Shown: positions 17,087 to 24,454 of the stretch, one piece after another
Position numbering within the stretch: the first letter of the stretch is position 1
Layout of the letters: each line of letters opens with the position of its first letter
Assembly: GCA_964565775.1 (NCBI GenBank)
Contig: CAZMGB010000008.1
Location: forward strand, 79,673-143,672
Reading direction: 5' to 3'
DNA: 64,000 nucleotides
Source of the DNA: CAZMGB01 sp964565775
GTDB lineage: Bacteria > Chloroflexota > Dehalococcoidia > DSTF01 > JALHUB01
Made by a program: the position numbers and the translations under genes
Notes under the pieces: model-generated
Told to the model about the DNA's origin: nothing
What the model saw: only the letters and a program-made list of their open reading frames with translations
The model's database searches: none

Positions 17087-18802
17087 ATGTCCCAGACCGC
17101 CCGAGACGCAGGCAGTCGCCGCGCCAGCCCACCCGGGAGGCGTCTGCCCGTCAGCGACGATGTCGAGGTCGCGTCCTACCTCGAAATCGCCCGCGAGAAA
17201 GGCGGCGAGGAGCCGGCAGGCCCACCCACCCCAGCACCGGCTCAGCGCGAGACAGTAGCCGTCCTCGACTTCGGCTCCCAGTACAGTATGCTGATCGCCC
17301 GCCGCGTGCGCGAGTGTCACGTCTATTGCGAGCTCATCTCCCACGACGCGCCCTGGCAGGAGGTCGCCAAACTTAAGCCGAAAGCGTTCATTCTCTCCGG
17401 CGGGCCCGCCAGCGTGTACGACCCAGGTGCCCCCATGGCGCCTCCTTACGTGTTCGAGAGCGGTCTGCCCGTGCTCGGCATCTGCTACGGCATGCAGCTT
17501 CTCGCCCACCAGCTCGGCGGGCGCGTCGCCCCCGTCGGCAAGCGCGAGTACGGGCACGCCGTCATCTACCAGGCCAGCCATTCCTCGCCCCTCTTCGAAG
17601 GGCTACCCCCCTCAATGCCCGTGTGGATGAGCCACGGCGACGTCATCTCCCAGATGCCGCCCGGCTTCCGCGCCCTCGCCTACTCCGATAGCTCGCCGGT
17701 GGCCGTCATGGGCAACGACCAGAGCCTCCTCGGCCTCCAGTTCCACCCGGAGGTGATTCACACGCCGCAGGGGAAGCAGATCCTGGAGAACTTCCTCTAC
17801 AAGGTCTGCGGCTGCCGGGGCGACTGGACGCCCGGCAACTTCGTGGTGGAGAGCATCGAGCGCATCCGCCGCCAGTTGGGCGACGGCCGCATCGTCTGCG
17901 CCCTCTCCGGCGGCGTCGATTCCGCCGTCACCGCCGCCCTCGTGCACCGCGCAGTCGGCGACCAGCTCACCTGCATCTTCGTCGACAACGGATTGCTGCG
18001 GCGCGAGGAGCCGGAGCGCGTCGTCGACACCTTCCGGCGCCACATGAAGATCAACCTGGTGTACGTGGACGCCGCACAGCGCTTCCTGGACGCCCTGGCC
18101 GGCGTCACCGACCCCGAGGAGAAGCGACGGCGCATCGGCGAGACGTTCATCCGCGTCTTTGAGGAAGAGGCGGACAAGATGGGCCAGGTCGACTTCATCG
18201 CTCAGGGCACCACGTACCCCGACGTCATCGAGAGCGCGGCGCCGGACAGGGGTCCGGAGGCCGCGACGGTGGGCGCCGCCGCCAAGATCAAGACCCACCA
18301 CAACGTCGGCGGCCTGCCCAGCGAGCTCACCTTCACGCTCATCGAGCCCCTGCGCTACCTCTTCAAGGACGAGGTGCGACAGGTCGGGCTGACCCTCGGC
18401 CTGCCTGAGGAGATGGTCCACCGCCAGCCCTTCCCGGGGCCGGGCCTCGCCATCCGCATCATCGGCGAGGTGACGGCCGGGAAGCTGGAGACGTTGCGCT
18501 CGGCGGACTGGATCGTCATGGACGAGATCAAGGGGGCGCAGCTCTACCGAGAGCTCTGGCAGTCGTTCGCGGTGCTGACGGACAGCCGCAGCGTCGGCGT
18601 TATGGGCGACTTCCGCACCTACGGTCACGTCGTGGCGCTGCGAGCGGTGACGGCGGAGGACGCGATGACGGCGGACTGGGCGCGGCTGCCCTACGACCTG
18701 CTGGCCCGTATTTCGAACCGCATCGTAAACGAGGTGCCGGGCGTGAACCGCGTCGTGTACGACATCACGTCGAAGCCGCCGGGCACGATAGAGTGGGAGT
18801 GA
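17087..18802 (+). CDS. guaA: GMP synthase (glutamine-hydrolysing)
   Basis: About 571 residues from the first ATG at 17087; a GTG at 17057 would add ten. Aminates XMP to GMP. Glutaminase domain: VAVLDFGSQYSMLIARRVRE, nucleophile Cys in GICYGMQLLAHQ, His/Glu in LQFHPEVIHT. ATP-pyrophosphatase domain: P-loop ALSGGVDSAVTAAL; C-terminal dimerisation domain ends PPGTIEWE. Unusually, ~57-67 residues of Pro/Arg/Glu-rich sequence precede the conserved start. First gene of a long plus-strand purine region. Its last ~45 bp are repeated in diverged form at 20087. Confidence 0.96.
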   Translation: MSQTARDAGSRRASPPGRRLPVSDDVEVASYLEIAREKGGEEPAGPPTPAPAQRETVAVLDFGSQYSMLIARRVRECHVYCELISHDAPWQEVAKLKPKAFILSGGPASVYDPGAPMAPPYVFESGLPVLGICYGMQLLAHQLGGRVAPVGKREYGHAVIYQASHSSPLFEGLPPSMPVWMSHGDVISQMPPGFRALAYSDSSPVAVMGNDQSLLGLQFHPEVIHTPQGKQILENFLYKVCGCRGDWTPGNFVVESIERIRRQLGDGRIVCALSGGVDSAVTAALVHRAVGDQLTCIFVDNGLLRREEPERVVDTFRRHMKINLVYVDAAQRFLDALAGVTDPEEKRRRIGETFIRVFEEEADKMGQVDFIAQGTTYPDVIESAAPDRGPEAATVGAAAKIKTHHNVGGLPSELTFTLIEPLRYLFKDEVRQVGLTLGLPEEMVHRQPFPGPGLAIRIIGEVTAGKLETLRSADWIVMDEIKGAQLYRELWQSFAVLTDSRSVGVMGDFRTYGHVVALRAVTAEDAMTADWARLPYDLLARISNRIVNEVPGVNRVVYDITSKPPGTIEWE

Positions 18803-18806
18803 GGCC

Positions 18807-19445
18807 ATGGCTATCGACCAGAGTGCGCTCGAACGCAGCCTCGTGCTCAGAGCGGCTGAGTTCGGACTCAACAAGATACGTCTGCTCTTTCCCTATGAGC
18901 GTTTGATCCTGATTCTGCCTGAAGACAAAAGGACCTCTGGCGGGGAGGTTTACGTACTGGCCCACATTGCCGCTTTCGGTATGTTCTTCGCAGCTAGCCC
19001 CTTCGGGGCGCCAGCCTGGATCTTCTACTTGTTCACAGCGCTCGGTATCTACCGTCTCGTCGACATCTACTCGTTCCAGCTGCGAGTGGTCTTAGTAGAG
19101 GTATGGCAAGAGGTGTACCAGGGAATCGAGTCGGCTCGTAGAAGCATCATCCTAACACTGACGAACTTCGTGGAGCTTATGATCATTTTCGCTATCATCT
19201 TCCGCACTGTAGAACGGGCCGTGGACGCCGCCGCCTTCGAGCCCGTTCTCGGCGGGAAGTCGGAAGCAATAGCTCTTGCTGTTTCCACGGCTACGGCCGC
19301 CGGCTTTTCTGCAGCCTCGCCCGTCGTGGTAGTGTCGCGAGCCGCCATGATCATGGAGGTCCTGCTCGCCGTACTCTTGCTTCTGATAGTGCTGGCCCTG
19401 TTTCTCCAAGCCTGGCCTAGAATACCAGGGCCCAGGACAGAATAG
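18807..19445 (+). CDS. Degenerate two-TM channel-like membrane protein, copy 1
   Basis: 212 residues starting 4 bp after guaA. Hydrophobic segments: about 48-66 (AHIAAFGMFFAASPFG), 68-82, 112-130 (FVELMIIFAIIFRTV) and a C-terminal one (MIMEVLLAVLLLLIVLALFL). Between the last two is VSTATAAGFSAASPVVVVSRAAM. It aligns in pattern with an Ion_trans_2 K+ channel pore (T-x-T-T-x-G-Y-G-D-x-x-P) but has no TVGYG filter. Ion selectivity is therefore doubtful. Paralogue at 20127; the pair brackets hicBA. No family name I can assert. Confidence 0.65.
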   Translation: MAIDQSALERSLVLRAAEFGLNKIRLLFPYERLILILPEDKRTSGGEVYVLAHIAAFGMFFAASPFGAPAWIFYLFTALGIYRLVDIYSFQLRVVLVEVWQEVYQGIESARRSIILTLTNFVELMIIFAIIFRTVERAVDAAAFEPVLGGKSEAIALAVSTATAAGFSAASPVVVVSRAAMIMEVLLAVLLLLIVLALFLQAWPRIPGPRTE

Positions 19446-19449
19446 AGAG

Positions 19450-19539
19450 ATGAAGGTCAGCAACGTTAACCTACACCGCATCGGGGAGAGGGCGCGGGCT
19501 ATCGAGGACATGCCCCGTGCTATCATAGACCCGCCATGA
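19450..19539 (+). pseudogene. N-terminal relic of an OsmC-family gene
   Basis: 29 codons beginning MKVSNVNLHRIGERARAIED then a stop that overlaps the hicB start. It aligns with the first residues of the OsmC gene at 20769 (MKTNNVNVQRVEEEARAIQ). Both follow a copy of the channel-like gene, so this is the broken end of a duplicated segment. It might act only as a leader for hicB. Confidence 0.6.
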
Positions 19540-19832
19540 GGTTCACAGTCGTCCTCGAGCCCGAGGCTGACGGCGGTTACTCCGTCGACTGTCCCGCTAT
19601 ACCCGGCTGCGTCTCCCAGGGCGATTCCCTGGAGGAGGCGCTCAAGAACATCCGGGAGGCCATCCTCCTCTGCCTGCAAGTGAGAGCAGAGGAGAGGCTT
19701 CCTCCACCTGAGGAAACGCCCGACATCGTGGCGGAAGAAGTGCGCGCCTGCTTGAAGGACCGCGCCGAAGACGGCCTGCCCCTTACCATCGAGACCCGAG
19801 AGGTTGAAGTAGCAGCCGAAGTCACTGCCTGA
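19536..19832 (+). CDS. hicB: HicB-family antitoxin
   Basis: 98 residues. The partial RNase-H-like HicB fold is seen in FTVVLEPEADGGYSVDCPAIPGCVSQGDSLEEALKNIREAI, with the family core Y-x-V-x-x-P-x-x-P-G-C. No clear ribbon-helix-helix follows, so DNA binding may be weak or supplied by other residues. Neutralises HicA. The stop overlaps the hicA start (TGATG). Order is hicB-hicA, opposite to the module at 57.2 kb. A TATCAT at 19521-19526 lies nine bases before the ATG and could be a -10 box. Confidence 0.88.
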   Translation: MRFTVVLEPEADGGYSVDCPAIPGCVSQGDSLEEALKNIREAILLCLQVRAEERLPPPEETPDIVAEEVRACLKDRAEDGLPLTIETREVEVAAEVTA

Positions 19833-20056
19833 TGGTCCGGCTGCCCGTCGTATCCGGTCGACAAGCCGTGTCTGCCTTTGAACGGTCTGGGTTTGAAATC
19901 AAGCGCCGTCGAGGTAGTGATGTGGTGATGATGAAGCCCGGTCTTCGTGAAACGCTGTCCATTCCGGACCATCGCGAACTGAGGCCGGGTACCCTCCGCG
20001 CCCTTATACGCAAGGCCGGACTGACCCCTGAAGAGTTCCTGAAGCTCCTGAAATAG
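19832..20056 (+). CDS. hicA: HicA-family toxin with active-site His replaced
   Basis: 74 residues of the double-stranded-RNA-binding-like HicA fold: SGRQAVSAFERSGFEIKRRRGSDVVMMKPG, then TLSIPDHRELRPGTLRALIRKAGLTPEEFLKLL. HicA mRNA interferases need the His of the GSH motif. Here codon 30 (19919-19921) is GAT, giving GSD. One base change from CAT would do this. Toxin activity is probably lost, though RNA binding and co-regulation may persist. The two other HicA proteins in the window keep His. Confidence 0.87.
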   Translation: MVRLPVVSGRQAVSAFERSGFEIKRRRGSDVVMMKPGLRETLSIPDHRELRPGTLRALIRKAGLTPEEFLKLLK

Positions 20057-20086
20057 GCTGTGTCTACGGCGCGATCCGGGACACGA

Positions 20087-20126
20087 CCATGAAGCCGCCA
20101 GGGGGCGATAGAGTGGAGGTGAGCCC
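20087..20126 (+). repeat. Diverged duplicate of the guaA 3' end
   Basis: GAAGCCGCCAGGGGGCGATA and onward resembles the last codons of guaA plus the spacer before the channel-like gene (18774-18812), with one indel. It precedes channel-like copy 2 exactly as the original precedes copy 1. So the duplicated unit spans guaA tail, channel-like gene and OsmC start. Confidence 0.75.
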
Positions 20127-20765
20127 ATGGCTATCGACCAGAACGCGCTGGAGCGGAGCCTCGTGCTGAGGGCAGTCGAGTTCGGGCTTACCAGGGTGCG
20201 CTCGCTCTTCCTCTACGAGCGTCTGATGGCAGCCCTGCCGGAGGCCCAGAGGGCTTCTGCCGGTGAGCTGTACGTGCTGGTGCACCTCGTTGTCTTTGTT
20301 GTCTTCTTCTCGGCCGCCCCCTTCAGTACGCCGGCCTGGATCTTCTACCTCTTCATGGCGCTGGGCATCTATCGTCTCTTCGACATCTACTCCTACCAGT
20401 TACGGCTGGCCCTGGTCGATGCATGGCAGGCGGCACACCCGGCGATGGACTCGGCCCGGCGGCGCATCCTCCTCGCGGCCGTCAACTTCGCGGAGCTCAT
20501 CATCATCTTCGCGATCATCTACCGCACGATCGAACGCGCGGTGGGCGCCGCCGCCTTCGCGCCCGTTCTCGGCGGGAAATCGCAGGCCATAGCTCTCGCC
20601 GTCTCCGCGGCCACGAACGGCGGCATTCCCTCGTCCACACCCGTGGCGGTCGCCTCCCGAGCCATCATGACCGCGGAGGTCCTGCTGGCGGTGACGCTGC
20701 TTCTCATAGTCCTGAGCCTTGCTCTGAGGGCGGTGCTGACGATTAGAGGCCGTGCAGGAGAATAG
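20127..20765 (+). CDS. Degenerate two-TM channel-like membrane protein, copy 2
   Basis: 212 residues, the same length as copy 1 and clearly paralogous throughout (MAIDQNALERSLVLRAVEFGL, FYLFMALGIYRLFDIYS). The pore-equivalent loop is VSAATNGGIPSSTPVAVASRA, again without TVGYG. The final helix is IMTAEVLLAVTLLLIVLSLAL. Copy 2 is more GC-rich at third positions than copy 1 and is followed by the longer OsmC gene, so it may be the ancestral copy. Function unknown; possibly a membrane-potential or stress partner of OsmC (inference). Confidence 0.65.
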   Translation: MAIDQNALERSLVLRAVEFGLTRVRSLFLYERLMAALPEAQRASAGELYVLVHLVVFVVFFSAAPFSTPAWIFYLFMALGIYRLFDIYSYQLRLALVDAWQAAHPAMDSARRRILLAAVNFAELIIIFAIIYRTIERAVGAAAFAPVLGGKSQAIALAVSAATNGGIPSSTPVAVASRAIMTAEVLLAVTLLLIVLSLALRAVLTIRGRAGE

Positions 20766-20768
20766 CCC

Positions 20769-21286
20769 ATGAAGACCAACAACGTTAATGTCCAGCGTGT
20801 CGAGGAAGAGGCGCGGGCGATCCAGGCCGACGCTGCCAGGGCCACCCGCGTCACCCGCGTTGAGGGCGTCTGGAACCTGGACGAGACCAAGCCCCAGTTC
20901 CAGGCCACCGTCAAGTCGAAGGCGGCCAGGCCACGGTCGAGTGCGACTCGCCCACATTCATGGGCGGCGAGGGCCGTGCGCCGGGGCCCCTCCACTACTG
21001 CGTCTACGGCTACATCTCCTGCTTCGCCTCCACACTTGTCACCGTCGCCGCGGGCGAGGGCGTGCGGCTGAAGAATCTGCGCGTCACCGGCGAGAGCGAG
21101 GTCGACTTCTCGCGCGTGTTCGGCGTCGCCGACAACCCCGTCGTGAAAGAGGTGCGCATCACGGTCGCCGTCGACGCCGACGCCGCGGCCGACAAGGTGC
21201 AGGAGCTGAAAGAGATGGCCCTCCGCCGCTGCCCGGCCATCTTCTGCCTTACGAACCCTATACCGGTGACAGTAGAGGTGGCCTAG
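20769..21286 (+). pseudogene. OsmC-family protein gene interrupted by a frameshift
   Basis: The first ~53 codons (MKTNNVNVQRVEEEARAIQ ... ATVKSK) read in one frame. From about 20925-20935 the family sequence continues one frame over: GGQATVECDSPTFMGGEG, then YGYISCFASTLVTVAAGEG with the first peroxidatic-type Cys and RRCPAIFCLTNPIPVTVEVA with the second. Adding one G after 'tcgaag' restores a single ~172-residue OsmC protein. OsmC proteins reduce organic hydroperoxides. A sequencing error, or a separate start at 20960, is possible. Confidence 0.8.
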
Positions 21287-21321
21287 TTGTTGTTGACAAC
21301 AACAACTTCAACTCCTAGAAT
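21285..21321 (+). promoter_or_regulatory. Promoter with 23-bp palindromic operator for the VapBC-like module
   Basis: AGTTGTTGTTG-A-CAACAACAACT (21285-21307) is a perfect palindrome. It contains the -35 box TTGACA (21293-21298). A 17-bp spacer leads to the -10 box TAGAAT (21316-21321). The start codon at 21331 is only nine bases on, so the mRNA is nearly leaderless. The geometry fits autorepression by the antitoxin. Confidence 0.8.
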
Positions 21322-21330
21322 CGAATTGTC

Positions 21331-21615
21331 ATGGTCAGTCTGGAAGGCATGATCACGGTGGCCGAGGCTGCTCGGCGCCTGGACCGCTCTATCGAGCAGG
21401 TGCGCCGGTACCTGCGTGAGGGAAAGCTGCGAGGCCAGCGCATCGGCGGGCAATGGTTCGTGGAGGAGGCCGCCCTGGCAGCGCCCCAGGGCGAGCCATT
21501 GGTGCCCCGAGAGTTGGTGGAGCGAATTCGTCGGCGCCGCGAGGCCATCAGGAAGCGCATCGGGCATGACCTGGACGTTGTCGACTTGATTCGGCGCTCC
21601 CGTGAGGGACACTGA
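21331..21615 (+). CDS. Antitoxin with excisionase/MerR-type helix-turn-helix (VapB-like)
   Basis: 94 residues. The N-terminal MITVAEAARRLDRSIEQVRRYLREGKLRGQRIGGQWFV is a MerR/excisionase-type winged helix-turn-helix for DNA binding. The C-terminal half (LVERIRRRREAIRKRIGHDLDVVDLIRRSREGH) is a charged helix suited to wrap the toxin. The start at 21331 fits the promoter; an ATG at 21349 has GGAAGG too close to use well. Its stop overlaps the PIN toxin start. It should bind the palindrome at 21285-21307. Confidence 0.82.
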   Translation: MVSLEGMITVAEAARRLDRSIEQVRRYLREGKLRGQRIGGQWFVEEAALAAPQGEPLVPRELVERIRRRREAIRKRIGHDLDVVDLIRRSREGH

Positions 21616-22034
21616 TGGCGCGGTTCTGCATCGACGCCAGCGCCGTCCTTGCCTGGCTCGTCCCGGCGCAGAGGACTCCGGTAGTCGAAGAGACCTGGGC
21701 CGACCTGAGACGTGGTGAGGACTTCATAAGCGCGCCTCCTTTACTCTACGCTGAATGCACGTCCGTCCTGAGAGAGCAAGTCAGCCGGACGCTCACCCAT
21801 GAAGAAGCGCTGGCAGTGGTTGAGGACCTTTTCGACTTGCCCATCGCTGCGCCCAGCGAGCGACGCCTCTACACCCGTGCCCTTGAGTTGGCAGAGCGCT
21901 TTCAGCGGAGGAAGGCCTACGACATGCAGTACCTCGCGGTAGCCGAGATCTATGGTGGCGAGCTTCTCACCCTCGACGGCGGACTTTTCGAAGCTGCCTC
22001 CCAGTTGGGGCTGCCAGTGACACTCCTCAGATGA
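21615..22034 (+). CDS. PIN-domain ribonuclease toxin (VapC-like)
   Basis: 139 residues. PIN acidic residues: Asp in FCIDASAVLAWLV (residue ~6), Glu in LLYAECTSVLREQV (~44), Asp in KAYDMQYLAVAEI (~98) and Asp in LLTLDGGLFEAA. These build the Mg-dependent RNase centre that cleaves tRNA or rRNA in VapC toxins. The start overlaps the antitoxin stop. The stop overlaps the purD start (ATGA), so purD could be read through from the toxin-antitoxin promoter. Confidence 0.9.
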   Translation: MARFCIDASAVLAWLVPAQRTPVVEETWADLRRGEDFISAPPLLYAECTSVLREQVSRTLTHEEALAVVEDLFDLPIAAPSERRLYTRALELAERFQRRKAYDMQYLAVAEIYGGELLTLDGGLFEAASQLGLPVTLLR

Positions 22035-23305
22035 AGGTTCTCATCATCGGCTCCGGGGCGCGGGAGCACACCATCGCCTGGAAGCTGAGGCAGTCGCCCC
22101 GGCTGGCAGACCTCTACGTCGCGCCGGGGAACGCCGGCACCGCCCAGATCGCCGAGAACCTGCCCCTGAAGGCGAACGACGTCGAACAGGTTGCCCGCGC
22201 CGCCCAGGAGCTGCGCCCCGACCTGGTGGTCGTAGGCCCGGAGGATCCGCTGGCGCGCGGGCTCGCCGACCGGCTGGCCGTCGTCGGCATTCCCACATTC
22301 GGGCCCAGCAGGGACGCCGCCCGCATCGAATCGAGCAAGTCGTTCGCGAAGGAGCTCATGCGTAGGCACGGCATCCCCACGGCCGCCGCCGAGACCTTCG
22401 ACGCGTTCGAGCCGGCGAGCGACTACGTGCGCGGCCGATCGACGCCGCCGGTGGTCAAGGCGGACGGCCTTACAGCCGGCAAGGGCGCCATCGTCACGCG
22501 AAGCGCCGACGAGGCGCTCGCCGCGCTCGAGCGCATGATGGTGCAAGAGGCGTTCGGTGAGGCCGGCCGGCGCGTTGTCATCGAGGAGCGGCTGGTCGGG
22601 CGCGAAGTCACCGCCCACGCCTTCACCGATGGCCGCAGCGTCGTGCCGATGCCCTTCTCCTGCGACCACAAGCCCGTCTTCGACAACGACGAGGGGCCGA
22701 ACACCGGCGGCATGGGCGCCTACAGCCCCGCCTACTGGCTCGACACGGCCGCGGGGGACTGGATCAACGAGCACGTGACGCGCACGGCCGTCCGCGCCAT
22801 GTTCGACGAGGGGCTACCCTATCGAGGCGTTCTCTACCCCGGCATCATGGTCACCGCCGACGGCCCGATGGTCCTGGAGTTCAACTGCCGCTTCGGCGAC
22901 CCCGAGGCCCAGGTGCTCCTGCCGCGACTGAAGTCCGACCTGCTGGAGCTCCTTCTCGCCGTGGTCAACAACTCCCTGGAGGGCGTGAGCGTCGAGTGGA
23001 GCGATGGCGCCTGCGTGGGCGTCGTGCTCGCCTCGGGCGGCTACCCCGGCAAGTACGAGACCGGCTTCCCCATCGAGGGCCTGGAGGACGTGGAGCCCGA
23101 CGTTATCGTGTTCCACGCGGGGACGGCACGGACCGACGACAGCACGATCGTGACGGCGGGCGGCCGCATCCTCACAGTCGCCGCGCTGGGCCCGACGCTG
23201 GAGGCGGCGCGGGAGAAGGCGTATCGCAACGTGGAGCGCATCCGGTTCCAGGGGGTACACTATCGGCGGGACATCGGCGCTCCGAAGGAGGCAGCGGGGC
23301 CGTAG
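22031..23305 (+). CDS. purD: Phosphoribosylamine-glycine ligase
   Basis: 424 residues, full length. Second step of de novo purine synthesis. Seen: MKVLIIGSGAREHTIAWKL, VVVGPEDPLARGLAD, ATP-grasp PPVVKADGLTAGKGAIV, ACD(H)KPVFDNDEGPNTGGMGAYSPA and LEFNCRFGDPEAQVLLPRLKSDL (metal ligands Glu and Asn). It begins inside the PIN toxin's stop codon. Confidence 0.97.
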   Translation: MKVLIIGSGAREHTIAWKLRQSPRLADLYVAPGNAGTAQIAENLPLKANDVEQVARAAQELRPDLVVVGPEDPLARGLADRLAVVGIPTFGPSRDAARIESSKSFAKELMRRHGIPTAAAETFDAFEPASDYVRGRSTPPVVKADGLTAGKGAIVTRSADEALAALERMMVQEAFGEAGRRVVIEERLVGREVTAHAFTDGRSVVPMPFSCDHKPVFDNDEGPNTGGMGAYSPAYWLDTAAGDWINEHVTRTAVRAMFDEGLPYRGVLYPGIMVTADGPMVLEFNCRFGDPEAQVLLPRLKSDLLELLLAVVNNSLEGVSVEWSDGACVGVVLASGGYPGKYETGFPIEGLEDVEPDVIVFHAGTARTDDSTIVTAGGRILTVAALGPTLEAAREKAYRNVERIRFQGVHYRRDIGAPKEAAGP

Positions 23306-23349
23306 GAGGCGTCCGTTTACCGGCGCCGCGAGTTCCGGCGAGGATGGCA

Positions 23350-23580
23350 ATGCAGCGAACGATAAAGGCCTTTGTGCACAGGGGCGAATCTCAGTACGTC
23401 GCGGAATGCGTGGGGATCAGTGTGGTCACGCAGGGCAAGACGCTGGACGAGACCATCGCCAACCTCCAGGAGGCAGTCGCCCTGCACCTCGAGGGCGAGG
23501 ACCCGGCCGAGTTCGGTCTGGAGGCGAACGCTTCCTTGCTGGTGACCATCGAGCTGGAACCGTCGAATCGTGTCGCCTAG
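23350..23580 (+). CDS. hicB: HicB-family antitoxin (short)
   Basis: 76 residues from the ATG at 23350, which has AGGA five bases upstream; an ATG at 23344 is in frame. QYVAECVGISVVTQGKTLDETIANLQEAVALHLEG is the HicB fold. No DNA-binding tail, as in short HicB forms. It overlaps hicA by 11 bp. The module lies between purD and purE. Confidence 0.85.
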   Translation: MQRTIKAFVHRGESQYVAECVGISVVTQGKTLDETIANLQEAVALHLEGEDPAEFGLEANASLLVTIELEPSNRVA

Positions 23581-23818
23581 GCTGCGGCGGCTCTCCGGGC
23601 AGCAGGTCGTGCGGGTCTTCGAGGGATTTGGGTTCAGCGTGATCTCGCAACGGGGAAGCCACGTGAAGCTGCGGAGGACGAGCACCGGAGGCGAGAAACA
23701 AACGTTGACGATTCCCCTACACGACGACTTGGACGCAGGCACACTCCGAGCGATCTTCAGCCAAGGGGCGCGGTATGTCCCGCGAGAGCAGTTGCGTGAG
23801 CATTTCTATTCGGACTGA
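23570..23818 (+). CDS. hicA: HicA-family toxin
   Basis: 82 residues from a GTG at 23570. SGQQVVRVFEGFGFSVISQRGSHVKLRR holds the catalytic His in GSH (residue 31). LTIPLHDDLDAGTLRAIFSQGA is the second conserved part. HicA cleaves mRNA and tmRNA when free of HicB. Unlike the HicA at 19832, this one keeps the active-site His and may be active. Confidence 0.9.
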   Translation: MSPRLRRLSGQQVVRVFEGFGFSVISQRGSHVKLRRTSTGGEKQTLTIPLHDDLDAGTLRAIFSQGARYVPREQLREHFYSD

Positions 23819-23862
23819 ACCGTCCAAGGACAGGGACGAGGCCACGCCCGTCTTCTCAGCCT

Positions 23863-24330
23863 ATGAGTGATGCACCCCTTGTCGCCGTAGTCATGGGCTC
23901 CAAGTCCGACGCCGGGCTCATGCAGGAGTGCCTCGACACCCTCGACCGGCTGGGCGTCCCCTATGAGACGGCCGTCATGTCCGCCCACCGGCAGCCGGAC
24001 AAAGTGCGAGAGTTCGCCCAGTCGGCGCAGGACCGCGGCATCGAGGTCATCATCGCCGCCGCCGGGCTGGCCGCCCACCTGCCGGGTGTCGTCGCCGCCT
24101 GGACGCCCCTGCCCGTCATCGGCGTGCCGGTTCCGGCCGGCGAGCTGCGCGGCGTCGACGCCCTCTATTCGATGGCCCAGATGCCGGCGGGGACGCCCGT
24201 GGCCTGTGTCGCAATCGGCTCCCACGGCGCCCGCAACGCCGCCCACCTGGCGGCCCGCATCCTTGCTCTGAAGCACGAACCGATCAGAAAGGCGCTGGAG
24301 GCCTATCGACAGGGGCTCGCGTCGGGGTAA
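23863..24330 (+). CDS. purE: N5-carboxyaminoimidazole ribonucleotide mutase
   Basis: 155 residues. Seen: VVMGSKSDAGLMQECLDTL (phosphate binding), ETAVMSAHRQPDKV with the catalytic His, IIAAAGLAAHLPGVVAAWTPLPVIGVP and SMAQMPAGTPVACVAIG. Moves CO2 from N5-CAIR to C4. The expected partner purK is not next to it. Confidence 0.96.
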   Translation: MSDAPLVAVVMGSKSDAGLMQECLDTLDRLGVPYETAVMSAHRQPDKVREFAQSAQDRGIEVIIAAAGLAAHLPGVVAAWTPLPVIGVPVPAGELRGVDALYSMAQMPAGTPVACVAIGSHGARNAAHLAARILALKHEPIRKALEAYRQGLASG

Positions 24331-24357
24331 ACTGAAGATGCGCCTCGCCCTCAGCGT

Positions 24358-24374
24358 CCTGAGCTAGTCGAAGG
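24358..24374. repeat. Half site of the CTTCGAC/GTCGAAG palindrome
   Basis: CCTGAGCTAGTCGAAGG matches the right arm of the element at 5138-5177. It lies in the purE-cupin spacer. Confidence 0.5.
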
Positions 24375-24454
24375 ACCGCCCCTGGACTGGCCTGCCTGCC
24401 GGCGGGCGAGTTCGAGGTGCGTGAGGCGGCGCCGCAGTCGGGGAGGTATCACCG

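Noticed and set aside
17612..18874. Long antisense frame (420 codons) opposite guaA
   Set aside because: Same cause: GC-rich third positions leave the opposite strand open.
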